A DNA stretch of 5,073 nt from Bacteroidales bacterium UBA4347 (lineage in GTDB: Bacteria > Bacteroidota > Bacteroidia > Bacteroidales > P3), in assembly GCA_002394185.1 (NCBI GenBank), contig DGTB01000169.1:1-5073 (forward strand), in the 5' to 3' direction. A program made the translations under genes and the position numbers. Below, in pieces: positions 1 to 4,979 of the stretch. The notes beneath the pieces were generated by a model. It did not search any database and had not been told where the DNA came from. It saw nothing but the letters and a program-made list of their open reading frames with translations. Position 1 is the first letter of the stretch. Every line of letters begins with the position of its first letter.

Positions 1-288
1 CTCACCCTTCTTCAGGTCCACCAGCGAGAAAACCATGTGGTTCATGCTCTGCGCAAAGTAGTGCAGCACGATGTCGGCCTTCATGGCCAGCACCGCCGGA
101 CGGTCGTTCGTGGGGTCGAGTTCGTCCAGCATAGCGAAAGCCGACGCATACTGCCGCTGGGCCACCAGGCCCTCGGCCTTCTTGAGCGTCGCGCGCTCGT
201 TCTGTGCCTGTGCGGCACCCATGGCCGACACCATCAACACCGCCACCACGCAGCAGCGGACTACAAAGGATGTGATCTTCATTTTCAT
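1..288 (-). CDS. Exported TPR-like protein, N-terminal part (runs off left edge)
   Basis: This is the first 96 codons of a protein whose remainder lies beyond base 1. The first 29 residues read as a classical signal peptide: basic start MKMK, hydrophobic core (SFVVRCCVVAVLMVSAMG) and an AQA|Q signal peptidase I-type site near residue 28. No lipobox Cys follows. The mature part (NERATLKKAEGLVAQRQYASAF, then AMLDELDP and AVLAMKADIVLHYF) has the alternating helix pattern of a tetratricopeptide-like repeat, with a 'YASAFAMLDELDP' turn. The product is therefore probably periplasmic or outer-membrane associated. The start at 288 (ATGAAAATG) was chosen, but the second ATG at 282 is equally good because no Shine-Dalgarno distinguishes them; the leader is A-rich. 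The exact function is unknown. The reading frame is supported by the coherent signal peptide, which the other frames lack. Confidence 0.8.
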   Translation of the reverse strand, partial: MKMKITSFVVRCCVVAVLMVSAMGAAQAQNERATLKKAEGLVAQRQYASAFAMLDELDPTNDRPAVLAMKADIVLHYFAQSMNHMVFSLVDLKKGE

Positions 289-363
289 AGTGTTTATTTT
301 TTGTATTAACGTTATTTGGCCTTTTTTGTTGTTTTCTTGTTACGATTATAACCACATTTTCCC

Positions 364-396
364 CAAAAGTCTACAAGGGGGTATCGTTTTTAACAA
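364..396 (-). promoter_or_regulatory. Possible promoter of the exported-protein gene
   Basis: Read on the minus strand, TTG (396-394) is followed after 20 nt by TAGACTTTTG (373-364). This approximates the Bacteroidota -33/-7 arrangement (TTTG, 19-21 nt, TAnnTTTG), but the -7 element has one extra base between TA and TTTG. It would give a leader of about 70 nt before the start at 288. The imperfect spacing keeps confidence low. Confidence 0.3.
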
Positions 397-474
397 TTTT
401 TAACCACAGAAAACACCCCCTTAAAAGCCCCTCAAGCATCATTTTCGCCTCGTCCACCGGATGTGTGCATAGAA

Positions 475-551
475 ACCCAGCACCTAATATTTATCACCAA
501 ACACCTAACAATCAAAACTTAACACTAAACACTTAACACTTAACACTAAAA
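475..551 (+). repeat. Decayed 7-bp tandem repeat array, about 11 units (consensus ACYTAAC)
   Basis: From 475 the sequence divides without any register slip into heptamers: ACCCAGC, ACCTAAT, ATTTATC, ACCAAAC, ACCTAAC, AATCAAA, ACTTAAC, ACTAAAC, ACTTAAC, ACTTAAC, ACTAAAA. Five units match ACYTAAC or ACTAAAC closely and the others are degenerate, so it looks like an old, mutated satellite. It lies 48 bp upstream of the CDF promoter. Units are immediately adjacent with no unique spacers, so this is not a CRISPR array. The heptamer period matches the second array at 3441-3480 (ACTCATC). Confidence 0.7.
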
Positions 552-598
552 AATCCTCTCACCAGCAATGGTGACACTTCCATGTCGGAAAAAGTTCG

Positions 599-607
599 TA
601 CTTTTGC
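599..607 (+). promoter_or_regulatory. Bacteroidota -7 promoter element of the CDF gene
   Basis: TACTTTTGC fits the Bacteroidota sigma-A -7 consensus TAnnTTTG exactly, and the same nine bases recur upstream of the phosphate transporter at 1681. No clear TTTG lies 19-21 nt upstream; TGACAC at 574-577 and its surroundings is the nearest weak candidate for a -33 region. Transcription would start around 611-615, so the mRNA would begin just before the palindromic element at 618-641 and have a leader of about 58 nt to the ATG at 671. Confidence 0.65.
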
Positions 608-617
608 AAAAAATTAA

Positions 618-641
618 TGGAGCGCCGGCGTCCCGCCGGCA
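618..641 (+). repeat. 24-bp palindromic element, copy 1 (in 5' leader)
   Basis: The copy reads TGGAGC, then stem GCCGGCG (624-630), loop TCC (631-633), stem CGCCGGC (634-640), then A. It differs from copy 3 (4553-4576) at a single position, the last loop base. It falls between the probable transcription start and the ATG at 671, so the mRNA would carry a GC-rich 7-bp hairpin very near its 5' end. It also creates an in-frame extension from an ATG at 617 (MERRRPAG), which I do not regard as the true protein start. Confidence 0.8.
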
Positions 642-670
642 TTGCAATAGAAATAAAAAAAACTAAAAAT

Positions 671-1624
671 ATGAAACACGAACACCATGATGCCGGCAAG
701 ATGCCGGCGGTCCACGACCATGACCACCACGGCCACCACCATCATCACCACGCGCACGCGATAGAGAAACTGTCTACCATCTATATCGTCGCCGTGGCGC
801 TCAACCTGCTCTTCGTCATCGTCGAAGCCGTCGCGGGCTTCGTCGGCAACAGCCTGGGCCTGCTCTCCGACGCCGGACACAACCTCAGCGACGTCTTCTC
901 GCTGCTGCTGGCCATGATAGCCCTCAAGCTGGCCGCCAGCCACGCCACCAAGCGCTTCACCTACGGCCACCGCAAGGCCTCCGTCCTCATCTCGCTCCTC
1001 AACGCCATCATCCTCCTCGTCGCCGTCGGCGCCATCATCGTGGAGAGCATCCAGAAATTCTTCAACCCCGGCCAAGTCAGCGGCGACCTCATCATCTGGA
1101 CCGCCGCCGTCGGCATCGTCATCAACGGCCTCACCGCCTGGGCCCTCTCCCGCCAGCAGCAGCACGACATCAACACCCGCGGCGCCTTCCTCCACATGCT
1201 CGCCGACACCCTCGTCTCCGTCGGCGTCGTCGTCTCCGGCGTGGTCATCAAGTACACCGGCTGGACCGTCGTCGACCCCATCATCGGCCTCGTCATCGCC
1301 GTCGTCATCCTCGTCTCCACCTGGGAGCTCCTCTCCGAAAGCCTCCGCATGAGCACCGATGCCGTCCCCGAAGGCTACGACGTCGACGACATCCAGAACC
1401 GCATCCAGGCTCTCGACGGCGTCCTCAACGTCCACCACATCCACATCTGGGCCATCTCCACCACCGAGACCGCCCTCACCTGCCACATCGTCATCCCCGA
1501 AGCCACGATGCTCGAGGAGGTCACCGACCGCGTCAAGGAACTCCTCGACACCCTCGGCATCCACCACAGCACCCTCGAACTCGAGACCCGCAGCTCCCAC
1601 TGCCACGACCACGACTGCTGCTGA
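671..1624 (+). CDS. Cation diffusion facilitator (CDF) family Zn2+/divalent cation efflux protein
   Basis: This 317-residue protein is a CzcD/ZitB-type inner-membrane antiporter that exports Zn2+ (or related divalent metals) in exchange for protons. Family hallmarks visible are SDAGHNLSD in TM2 (D67, H70, D74), FTYGHRKASVLISLLNA after TM2 (96-112) and HMLAD in TM5 (H175, D179), giving the tetrahedral HxxxD pair. There are six hydrophobic segments between about 37 and 230. The cytoplasmic C-terminal domain follows (ALDGVLNVHHIHIWAIS, then ALTCHIVIP and LGIHHSTLELE). Both ends are metal-binding in character: a His-rich N-terminus (residues 15-29) and the tail SSHCHDHDCC. The start at 671 was chosen because it follows an A-rich leader; the in-frame ATG at 617 would sit only a few bases after the predicted transcription start and would translate the palindromic element. 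A second copy of that element encodes residues 7-15 and splits the His-rich stretch. Metal specificity cannot be fixed from sequence; Zn2+ is the family default. Confidence 0.95.
   Translation: MKHEHHDAGKMPAVHDHDHHGHHHHHHAHAIEKLSTIYIVAVALNLLFVIVEAVAGFVGNSLGLLSDAGHNLSDVFSLLLAMIALKLAASHATKRFTYGHRKASVLISLLNAIILLVAVGAIIVESIQKFFNPGQVSGDLIIWTAAVGIVINGLTAWALSRQQQHDINTRGAFLHMLADTLVSVGVVVSGVVIKYTGWTVVDPIIGLVIAVVILVSTWELLSESLRMSTDAVPEGYDVDDIQNRIQALDGVLNVHHIHIWAISTTETALTCHIVIPEATMLEEVTDRVKELLDTLGIHHSTLELETRSSHCHDHDCC
691..714 (-). repeat. 24-bp palindromic element, copy 2 (inside CDF gene, in frame)
   Basis: Read on the minus strand it is TGGACC, stem GCCGGCA, loop TCT, stem TGCCGGC, A. It matches copy 3 at 21 of 24 positions; two of the three differences are the two sides of the innermost stem pair (G:C replaced by A:T), so the hairpin is preserved. 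On the coding strand it encodes DAGKMPAVH (residues 7-15), in the same reading frame as copy 3 (CAGETPALQ). It sits between KHEHH and HDHDHHGHHH, interrupting the metal-binding His tract. Confidence 0.75.
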
Positions 1625-1632
1625 ACCAAAAC

Positions 1633-1670
1633 TTAACAATATCTTAACCATTTCGTAACCGTTTTGTAAC
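1633..1670 (+). promoter_or_regulatory. Candidate Pho box: four direct repeats at 11-bp spacing
   Basis: TTAACA (1633), TTAACC (1644), GTAACC (1655) and GTAACA (1666) start exactly 11 bp apart, and the last pentamer ends 10 bp before the -7 element at 1681. Degenerate matches continue the period on both sides (TGAAC at 1622, GTAGT at 1677). PhoB and PhoP boxes of phosphate-starvation response regulators are direct repeats with 11-bp periodicity; the Bacillus PhoP repeat is TTAACA-like and E. coli PhoB sites replace the -35 element. Placement directly before a phosphate transporter makes phosphate control the best reading. Which regulator binds is inferred. Confidence 0.6.
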
Positions 1671-1680
1671 ATCATAGTAG

Positions 1681-1689
1681 TACTTTTGC
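1681..1689 (+). promoter_or_regulatory. Bacteroidota -7 promoter element of the phosphate transporter gene
   Basis: TACTTTTGC matches TAnnTTTG and is identical to the element at 599. It would yield a short leader of about 25 nt to the ATG at 1717. There is no good TTTG at 19-21 nt upstream; instead that region is filled by the 11-bp direct repeats, which suits an activator-dependent promoter. Confidence 0.7.
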
Positions 1690-1716
1690 AGCCGTAAACA
1701 GCAAAAAACAACTACT

Positions 1717-3423
1717 ATGACAGCAACAGAAATTCTACTGATTATCATCAAGTTCGCCGGTGCGCTGGCCGTGTTCCTCTTCTCCATGAAAATGATGAGC
1801 GAGGGTCTGCAGAAAGTCGCTGGCAGTCGCATGCGCACCATCCTGGGCCACTTCACCGGCAACCCCCTCAGCGGCATCCTCACCGGCACCGCCATCACCG
1901 CCATCATCCAGAGCTCGTCGGCCACCACCGTCATGGTCGTCAGCCTCGTCAACGCCGGCATGGTCTCGCTCTCCGGGGCCATAGCCGTCATCATGGGCGC
2001 CAACATCGGCACCACCGCCACGGCCTGGATCATCACCCTCCTCGGCCTCGGCGACGGCGGCAGCGGCCTGCCCCTCTCCATGCTCATCGCCGCAGTGAGT
2101 CTCTTCTTCATCTTCTCCAAGCGCGACCGCATGCAGTCCATCGGCCAGACCGTCATCGGCCTGGCGCTCCTCCTCGTCGGCATGGACCTCCTGCAGGCCG
2201 CCATGCCCGACCTCAAGGAATACCCCGAGTTCCTCCAGACCCTCGCCTCCCTCGGCCACTACGGCTTCTGGTCCATACTCCTCTTCGTCGCCATCGGCGC
2301 CCTGCTCACCTGCATCGTCCAGTCCTCTTCGGCCATGATGGCCATCACCCTCGTCATGTGCTACAACAACTGGATCGACTTCAACGTCGCCATGGCCCTC
2401 GTCATGGGCCAGAACATCGGCACCACCATCACCGCCAACATCGCCGCCATCGTGGCCAACACCGCCGCCAAGAAGGCCGCACGTGCCCACCTGCTCTTCA
2501 ACGTCGTCGGCGTCCTCGTCACCCTCATCCTCTTCCACCCCATCATGAACTTCATCCTCGGCATCTTCCCCCACGACATGCCCATGGCCATCACCCTCTT
2601 CCACACCGTCTTCAACGTCGGCAACACCATCCTCCTGGCCTTCTTCATCCCCCAGATCATCAAGATTGTCAACCACATGGTAAAGGAAAAGCCCGCCAGC
2701 GGCGACGACGAGCCCTTCCGCCTCAAATACATCGAACCCACCCTCCTCAGCACCGCCGAGCTCAACCTGCAGAGCGCCAAACTCGAAATCGAGGAGTTCT
2801 CCAAACGCGTGCTGCGCATGTACACCTTCCTCCCCGCCCTGCGCACCGCCAAGAGCCAGGACGACTTCAACCACACCCTCCAGCGCATAGCCCACTACGA
2901 GCAGATCACAGACAACATGGACATGGAAATCACCCGCTACCTCACCCGCCTCGGCACCGGCGGCGTCAGCCAGCACACCTCACAGCGCATCTCCTCCATG
3001 CTCCGCATCTCCGACAACCTCGAGAGCATCGGCGACGACATCTACCACATAGCCCTCATCCGCCAGAGCAAGCGCGCCGACGCCGCCCACTTCAGCGACG
3101 CCCTCAACGACAACCTCTCCCAGATGAGCACCCTCGTCGGTCGCGCCCTCGACACCATGGACGCCAACCTCCACGACTACGACCACGCCGACTTCGCCAC
3201 CGCCCACGCCCTCGAGCAGGACATCAACCACCTGCGCGACCGCCTGCGCCACGACCACCTCGAAGCCCTCAAGTCCAACCGCTACGACTACAACGTCGGC
3301 ATCGCCTACAGCAACCTCTACGCGCTATACGAAAAGCTCGCCGACCACGTCATCAACGTCAGCGAAGCCCTCGAAACCAAATGGGACACCGGCAGCCAGC
3401 CTGCGGAACCCGCACAAGCATAA
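1717..3423 (+). CDS. Na+/phosphate cotransporter family protein with C-terminal PhoU-like domain
   Basis: This 568-residue inner-membrane protein belongs to the NptA/YjbB branch of the Na+/Pi cotransporter (SLC34-like) family, which moves inorganic phosphate with Na+. The membrane domain (about 1-325) shows the two inverted halves typical of the family: QSSSATT (65-71) with GANIGTT (93-99), and QSSSA (201-205) with GQNIGTT (230-236). The QSSS motifs form the substrate and sodium site. After the basic linker IKIVNHMVKEK comes a soluble helical region (about 340-555) with the pattern of a PhoU-like domain, including RISSMLRISDNLESIGDDIY and a final helix YEKLADHVINVSEAL. The tail (GSQPAEPAQA) looks disordered. 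Full length, with no missing motif. The start at 1717 follows directly on a -7 element and short leader. It is separated from the CDF stop by 92 bp containing its own promoter and Pho-box-like repeats, so it is probably a separate transcription unit. Direction (uptake or efflux) is not fixed by sequence, as YjbB can export phosphate. Confidence 0.95.
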   Translation: MTATEILLIIIKFAGALAVFLFSMKMMSEGLQKVAGSRMRTILGHFTGNPLSGILTGTAITAIIQSSSATTVMVVSLVNAGMVSLSGAIAVIMGANIGTTATAWIITLLGLGDGGSGLPLSMLIAAVSLFFIFSKRDRMQSIGQTVIGLALLLVGMDLLQAAMPDLKEYPEFLQTLASLGHYGFWSILLFVAIGALLTCIVQSSSAMMAITLVMCYNNWIDFNVAMALVMGQNIGTTITANIAAIVANTAAKKAARAHLLFNVVGVLVTLILFHPIMNFILGIFPHDMPMAITLFHTVFNVGNTILLAFFIPQIIKIVNHMVKEKPASGDDEPFRLKYIEPTLLSTAELNLQSAKLEIEEFSKRVLRMYTFLPALRTAKSQDDFNHTLQRIAHYEQITDNMDMEITRYLTRLGTGGVSQHTSQRISSMLRISDNLESIGDDIYHIALIRQSKRADAAHFSDALNDNLSQMSTLVGRALDTMDANLHDYDHADFATAHALEQDINHLRDRLRHDHLEALKSNRYDYNVGIAYSNLYALYEKLADHVINVSEALETKWDTGSQPAEPAQA

Positions 3424-3440
3424 AAAAGCTAACAACAGTC

Positions 3441-3480
3441 ACTCACCACTCATCACTCATCACTCATCACTCATCACTCT
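3441..3480 (+). repeat. 7-bp tandem repeat array (ACTCATC)
   Basis: ACTCACC (3441) is followed by four perfect ACTCATC units (3448-3475) and then a partial ACTCT. Two looser heptamers (AGCTAAC, AACAGTC) may extend it left to 3427. The array occupies almost the whole gap between two convergent genes, and its right half encodes the end of the radical SAM protein on the minus strand, supplying that gene's TGA stop at 3462-3460. Its period, and the shared ACY start of each unit, match the array at 475-551. Confidence 0.85.
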
Positions 3481-4080
3481 ATACCCAAACCGGTCTATCC
3501 GGGTGACGCCCATGGCCTCCAGACGCTTGGCCGTGGCGTCACAGTCGGCCTCCGTGTTGAAATCCGGAATCAGCGGCACGCGCACCATCACATGCTCCGC
3601 CCCCATGCGCCCCAGCAGCCACTCCAGGTTGCCCCACGCACGGGCCGCGTCGCCGCCCGTATAGGCCTTGTAGATTGCGGCGTTGCCCTCCTTGATGTCC
3701 ACGATGAAATCGCCCACCACCTCGGCGGCACGCACCACGCTCTCGCGCTCCACCTGCAGCGACGTCTCCGCCGTCAGGTTCCACCCCCGGCCGCAGATGG
3801 CCTTGAACTCCTCCAGGAAATCCACCCTCAGCAGCGGCTCGCCGCCGCCGAAGCAGACACCGCCGCCCGTGGCAATGAAGTAGAGGTTGTCCACCCCCAC
3901 GCGGTCGTAGAGCTCCTGCGGAGTGTAGCGCACCAGCCCTTCGGCAGGCCCCAGGCAACGACGGTTGAGGCAGTAGCGACACCGCAGTGGACACCCATGG
4001 AACGCCGCCAGCGTGGTCACACCCACCCCATCGACACCCAGCCGGTGCCGGTCGATGCCTATGAACGGTACTGCTTCCAT
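3460..4080 (-). CDS. Radical SAM protein, pyruvate formate-lyase-activase-like
   Basis: This 206-residue protein carries the radical SAM [4Fe-4S] motif CPLRCRYC (C30, C34, C37), a GGGEP motif (78-82) for SAM binding, ETSLQV (105-110), DIK (128-130) followed by IYKAYTG, and VRVPLIP (166-172). That order is the one seen in glycyl-radical-enzyme activases of the PflA group. It is shorter than PflA (about 245 residues) and no glycyl radical enzyme is encoded nearby, so its substrate is unknown. The ATG at 4080 was chosen; an in-frame TTG at 4086 abuts the upstream stop and would add two residues. It lies 6 nt after the stop of the Cys-motif gene, so the two are almost certainly cotranscribed and perhaps translationally coupled. 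The last residues (MSDE) and the stop are encoded by the ACTCATC heptamer array, so the original C-terminus was probably at about residue 202. Confidence 0.88.
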   Translation of the reverse strand: MEAVPFIGIDRHRLGVDGVGVTTLAAFHGCPLRCRYCLNRRCLGPAEGLVRYTPQELYDRVGVDNLYFIATGGGVCFGGGEPLLRVDFLEEFKAICGRGWNLTAETSLQVERESVVRAAEVVGDFIVDIKEGNAAIYKAYTGGDAARAWGNLEWLLGRMGAEHVMVRVPLIPDFNTEADCDATAKRLEAMGVTRIDRFGYRVMSDE

Positions 4081-4086
4081 CTTCAA

Positions 4087-4875
4087 TTAGTACTGCGCCT
4101 TCACCTGCACCCCCTGAATCTCCATCTTCTGCGTCGCACCCCCGGCATCGTACTCAAACAACGGAACAAGGTTTTCCTCAATAATCTCTATATCTCCCAT
4201 CACAACGGGACCGCTCTTAAGCTCGATGGTCTTCAGCGGCAAATCCTGCGGCACAAGCACGTCGTTCAACGTATACCTGAAATACCCGACAGAGCTGATA
4301 TCGAAATCATAACGTCCCTTCGGCAAATCGACACTGAAATTGCCGTCGAAATCCGTCGTTGCGCCGCCCACCGTCTTCCCGTCCTGCTTCACAACGACAT
4401 TCACAAACGGCAACGCCTCCTTCGTCCGCTCGTCCAGCACCGTCCCCGTCACCCTCACCGAGTCCGCCACCACCCGCGGCGGATTCGCCGCCAGGCCGGC
4501 GCTCATCACGGCAGGCTTGCCCACAATCGGCTCCCGCAACGGAGCCACATTTTGGAGCGCCGGCGTCTCGCCGGCACAAACCGGATCCGGCGTCTCATTC
4601 CCTTTCACCGGTGCCACCCCCGTGCTCTGCGCCCCGGCGGCAGCCGTCGACGCCAGCGCCAGCGCAATGCCCGCCACCTTGGCCGTCCGGCCCATGCGCA
4701 GCCTCTCGGCCAACGCATTCTCCAGGTAGCGCAACTCGCTCTCGCAGCGCGGACAGGTGCCCCGGCAGGGCCCTTGATAGGTGCACTCAGGCATCTCCAG
4801 TTCGATGCCATTTTCCTCGGCGATGCTTCGCCGCACCGCCTTCAGCTCCTTGCAAATGTCTTTACCGTGACTCAT
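4087..4875 (-). CDS. Cys-motif membrane protein with CarboxypepD_reg-like domain
   Basis: This 262-residue protein has four parts. Residues 1-60 form a soluble N-terminus with ECTYQGPCRGTCPRCESEL (C31, C37, C41, C44), a four-Cys cluster that could bind zinc or an Fe-S centre. Residues 66-83 (KVAGIALALASTAAAGAQ) are one short hydrophobic segment, preceded by RMGR, which suggests N-terminus in the cytoplasm. Residues 84-137 are a Pro/Ala-rich linker. Residues 140-220 match a CarboxypepD_reg-like beta-sandwich (VTGTVLDERTKEALPFVNVV, then GATTDFDGNFSVDLPKGRYDF and ISSVGY), a domain otherwise common at the N-terminus of SusC/TonB-dependent receptors. No barrel follows, so the protein is complete without one. 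Residues 100-108 are encoded by palindromic element copy 3. It is the first gene of a pair with the radical SAM gene. The start at 4875 (MSHGKDICKEL) has no Shine-Dalgarno, as is usual here. Function is unknown. Confidence 0.85.
   Translation of the reverse strand: MSHGKDICKELKAVRRSIAEENGIELEMPECTYQGPCRGTCPRCESELRYLENALAERLRMGRTAKVAGIALALASTAAAGAQSTGVAPVKGNETPDPVCAGETPALQNVAPLREPIVGKPAVMSAGLAANPPRVVADSVRVTGTVLDERTKEALPFVNVVVKQDGKTVGGATTDFDGNFSVDLPKGRYDFDISSVGYFRYTLNDVLVPQDLPLKTIELKSGPVVMGDIEIIEENLVPLFEYDAGGATQKMEIQGVQVKAQY
4553..4576 (+). repeat. 24-bp palindromic element, copy 3 (inside Cys-motif gene, in frame)
   Basis: The copy reads TGGAGC, stem GCCGGCG (4559-4565), loop TCT, stem CGCCGGC (4569-4575), A, and differs from copy 1 by one base. 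On the coding (minus) strand it encodes CAGETPALQ (residues 100-108) in the flexible linker between the membrane segment and the beta-sandwich domain. A 10-base piece of it, CCGGCGTCTC, recurs at 4587-4596, exactly 27 nt away and in frame (ETPDP versus ETPAL). Confidence 0.8.
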
Positions 4876-4922
4876 AAGTCTAAAAATTTAACACCAACAT
4901 AACGACGGACAAGAAAAAATAT

Positions 4923-4950
4923 TGTGCCAAACCACCACCAAACAGGCACA
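4923..4950. promoter_or_regulatory. Possible operator: TGTGCC / GGCACA dyad
   Basis: TGTGCC (4923-4928) and GGCACA (4945-4950) are perfect 6-bp inverted arms around a 16-nt spacer, about 50-75 bp upstream of the minus-strand Cys-motif gene. The position suits a regulator site for that operon, but the arms are short. No convincing -7 element was found for the operon; minus-strand TATTTTTTC near 4922-4914 is only a weak candidate. Confidence 0.25.
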
Positions 4951-4979
4951 TAAAAGGTATCCGATTCGGCATATCACAT

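Larger units (their letters stand above)
289..616. other. Non-coding divergent intergenic region
   Basis: This 328-bp AT-rich stretch separates the minus-strand exported protein from the plus-strand CDF gene. No open frame with coding character is visible. It holds a possible minus-strand promoter (364-396), two TTTTTAAC motifs 10 bp apart (387-404), a 7-bp inverted repeat AAGGGGG/CCCCCTT (375-381 and 416-422), a decayed heptamer array (475-551) and the plus-strand -7 element at 599. Nothing recognisable was seen in 423-474 or 552-598. Confidence 0.7.

Noticed and set aside
2..355. Minus-strand frame starting at 355
   Set aside because: It is in a different frame from the signal-peptide-bearing frame that starts at 288, and its sequence has no protein-like character.
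375..422. AAGGGGG / CCCCCTT inverted repeat as a terminator or operator
   Set aside because: Arms of 7 bp with a 34-nt loop and no T-run; no gene ends here.
475..551. CRISPR array
   Set aside because: The units are 7 bp and contiguous, with no unique spacers of normal length.
614..1711. Long minus-strand frame (365 codons) opposite the CDF gene
   Set aside because: It is Asp/Glu/Gly/Val-rich low-complexity sequence produced by C-rich third positions of the real gene on the other strand, and it runs through the promoter region.
1735..2976. Long minus-strand frame (413 codons) opposite the phosphate transporter
   Set aside because: Same compositional artefact; the plus strand encodes a full-length protein with family motifs.
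3424..3459. Bidirectional terminator between the convergent genes
   Set aside because: No stem-loop with a T-tract could be found; only the heptamer array occupies the gap.
2358..3506. Plus-strand frame rich in Arg, His and Pro
   Set aside because: Frame-shifted shadow of the phosphate transporter; no domain and strongly biased composition.
4081..4086. TTG start at 4086 for the radical SAM gene
   Set aside because: The ATG two codons later gives a normal start at 4080; TTG would only add two residues and immediately abut the previous stop.
4485..4505. Possible fourth, degenerate palindromic element (contains GCCGGCGCTCA)
   Set aside because: Only about 11 bases match and the second stem arm is absent; GC-rich coding sequence can produce this by chance.
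3592..4902. Plus-strand frame of 436 codons, rich in Arg/His/Leu
   Set aside because: Runs antisense through both the radical SAM and Cys-motif genes, whose motifs are clear on the minus strand.
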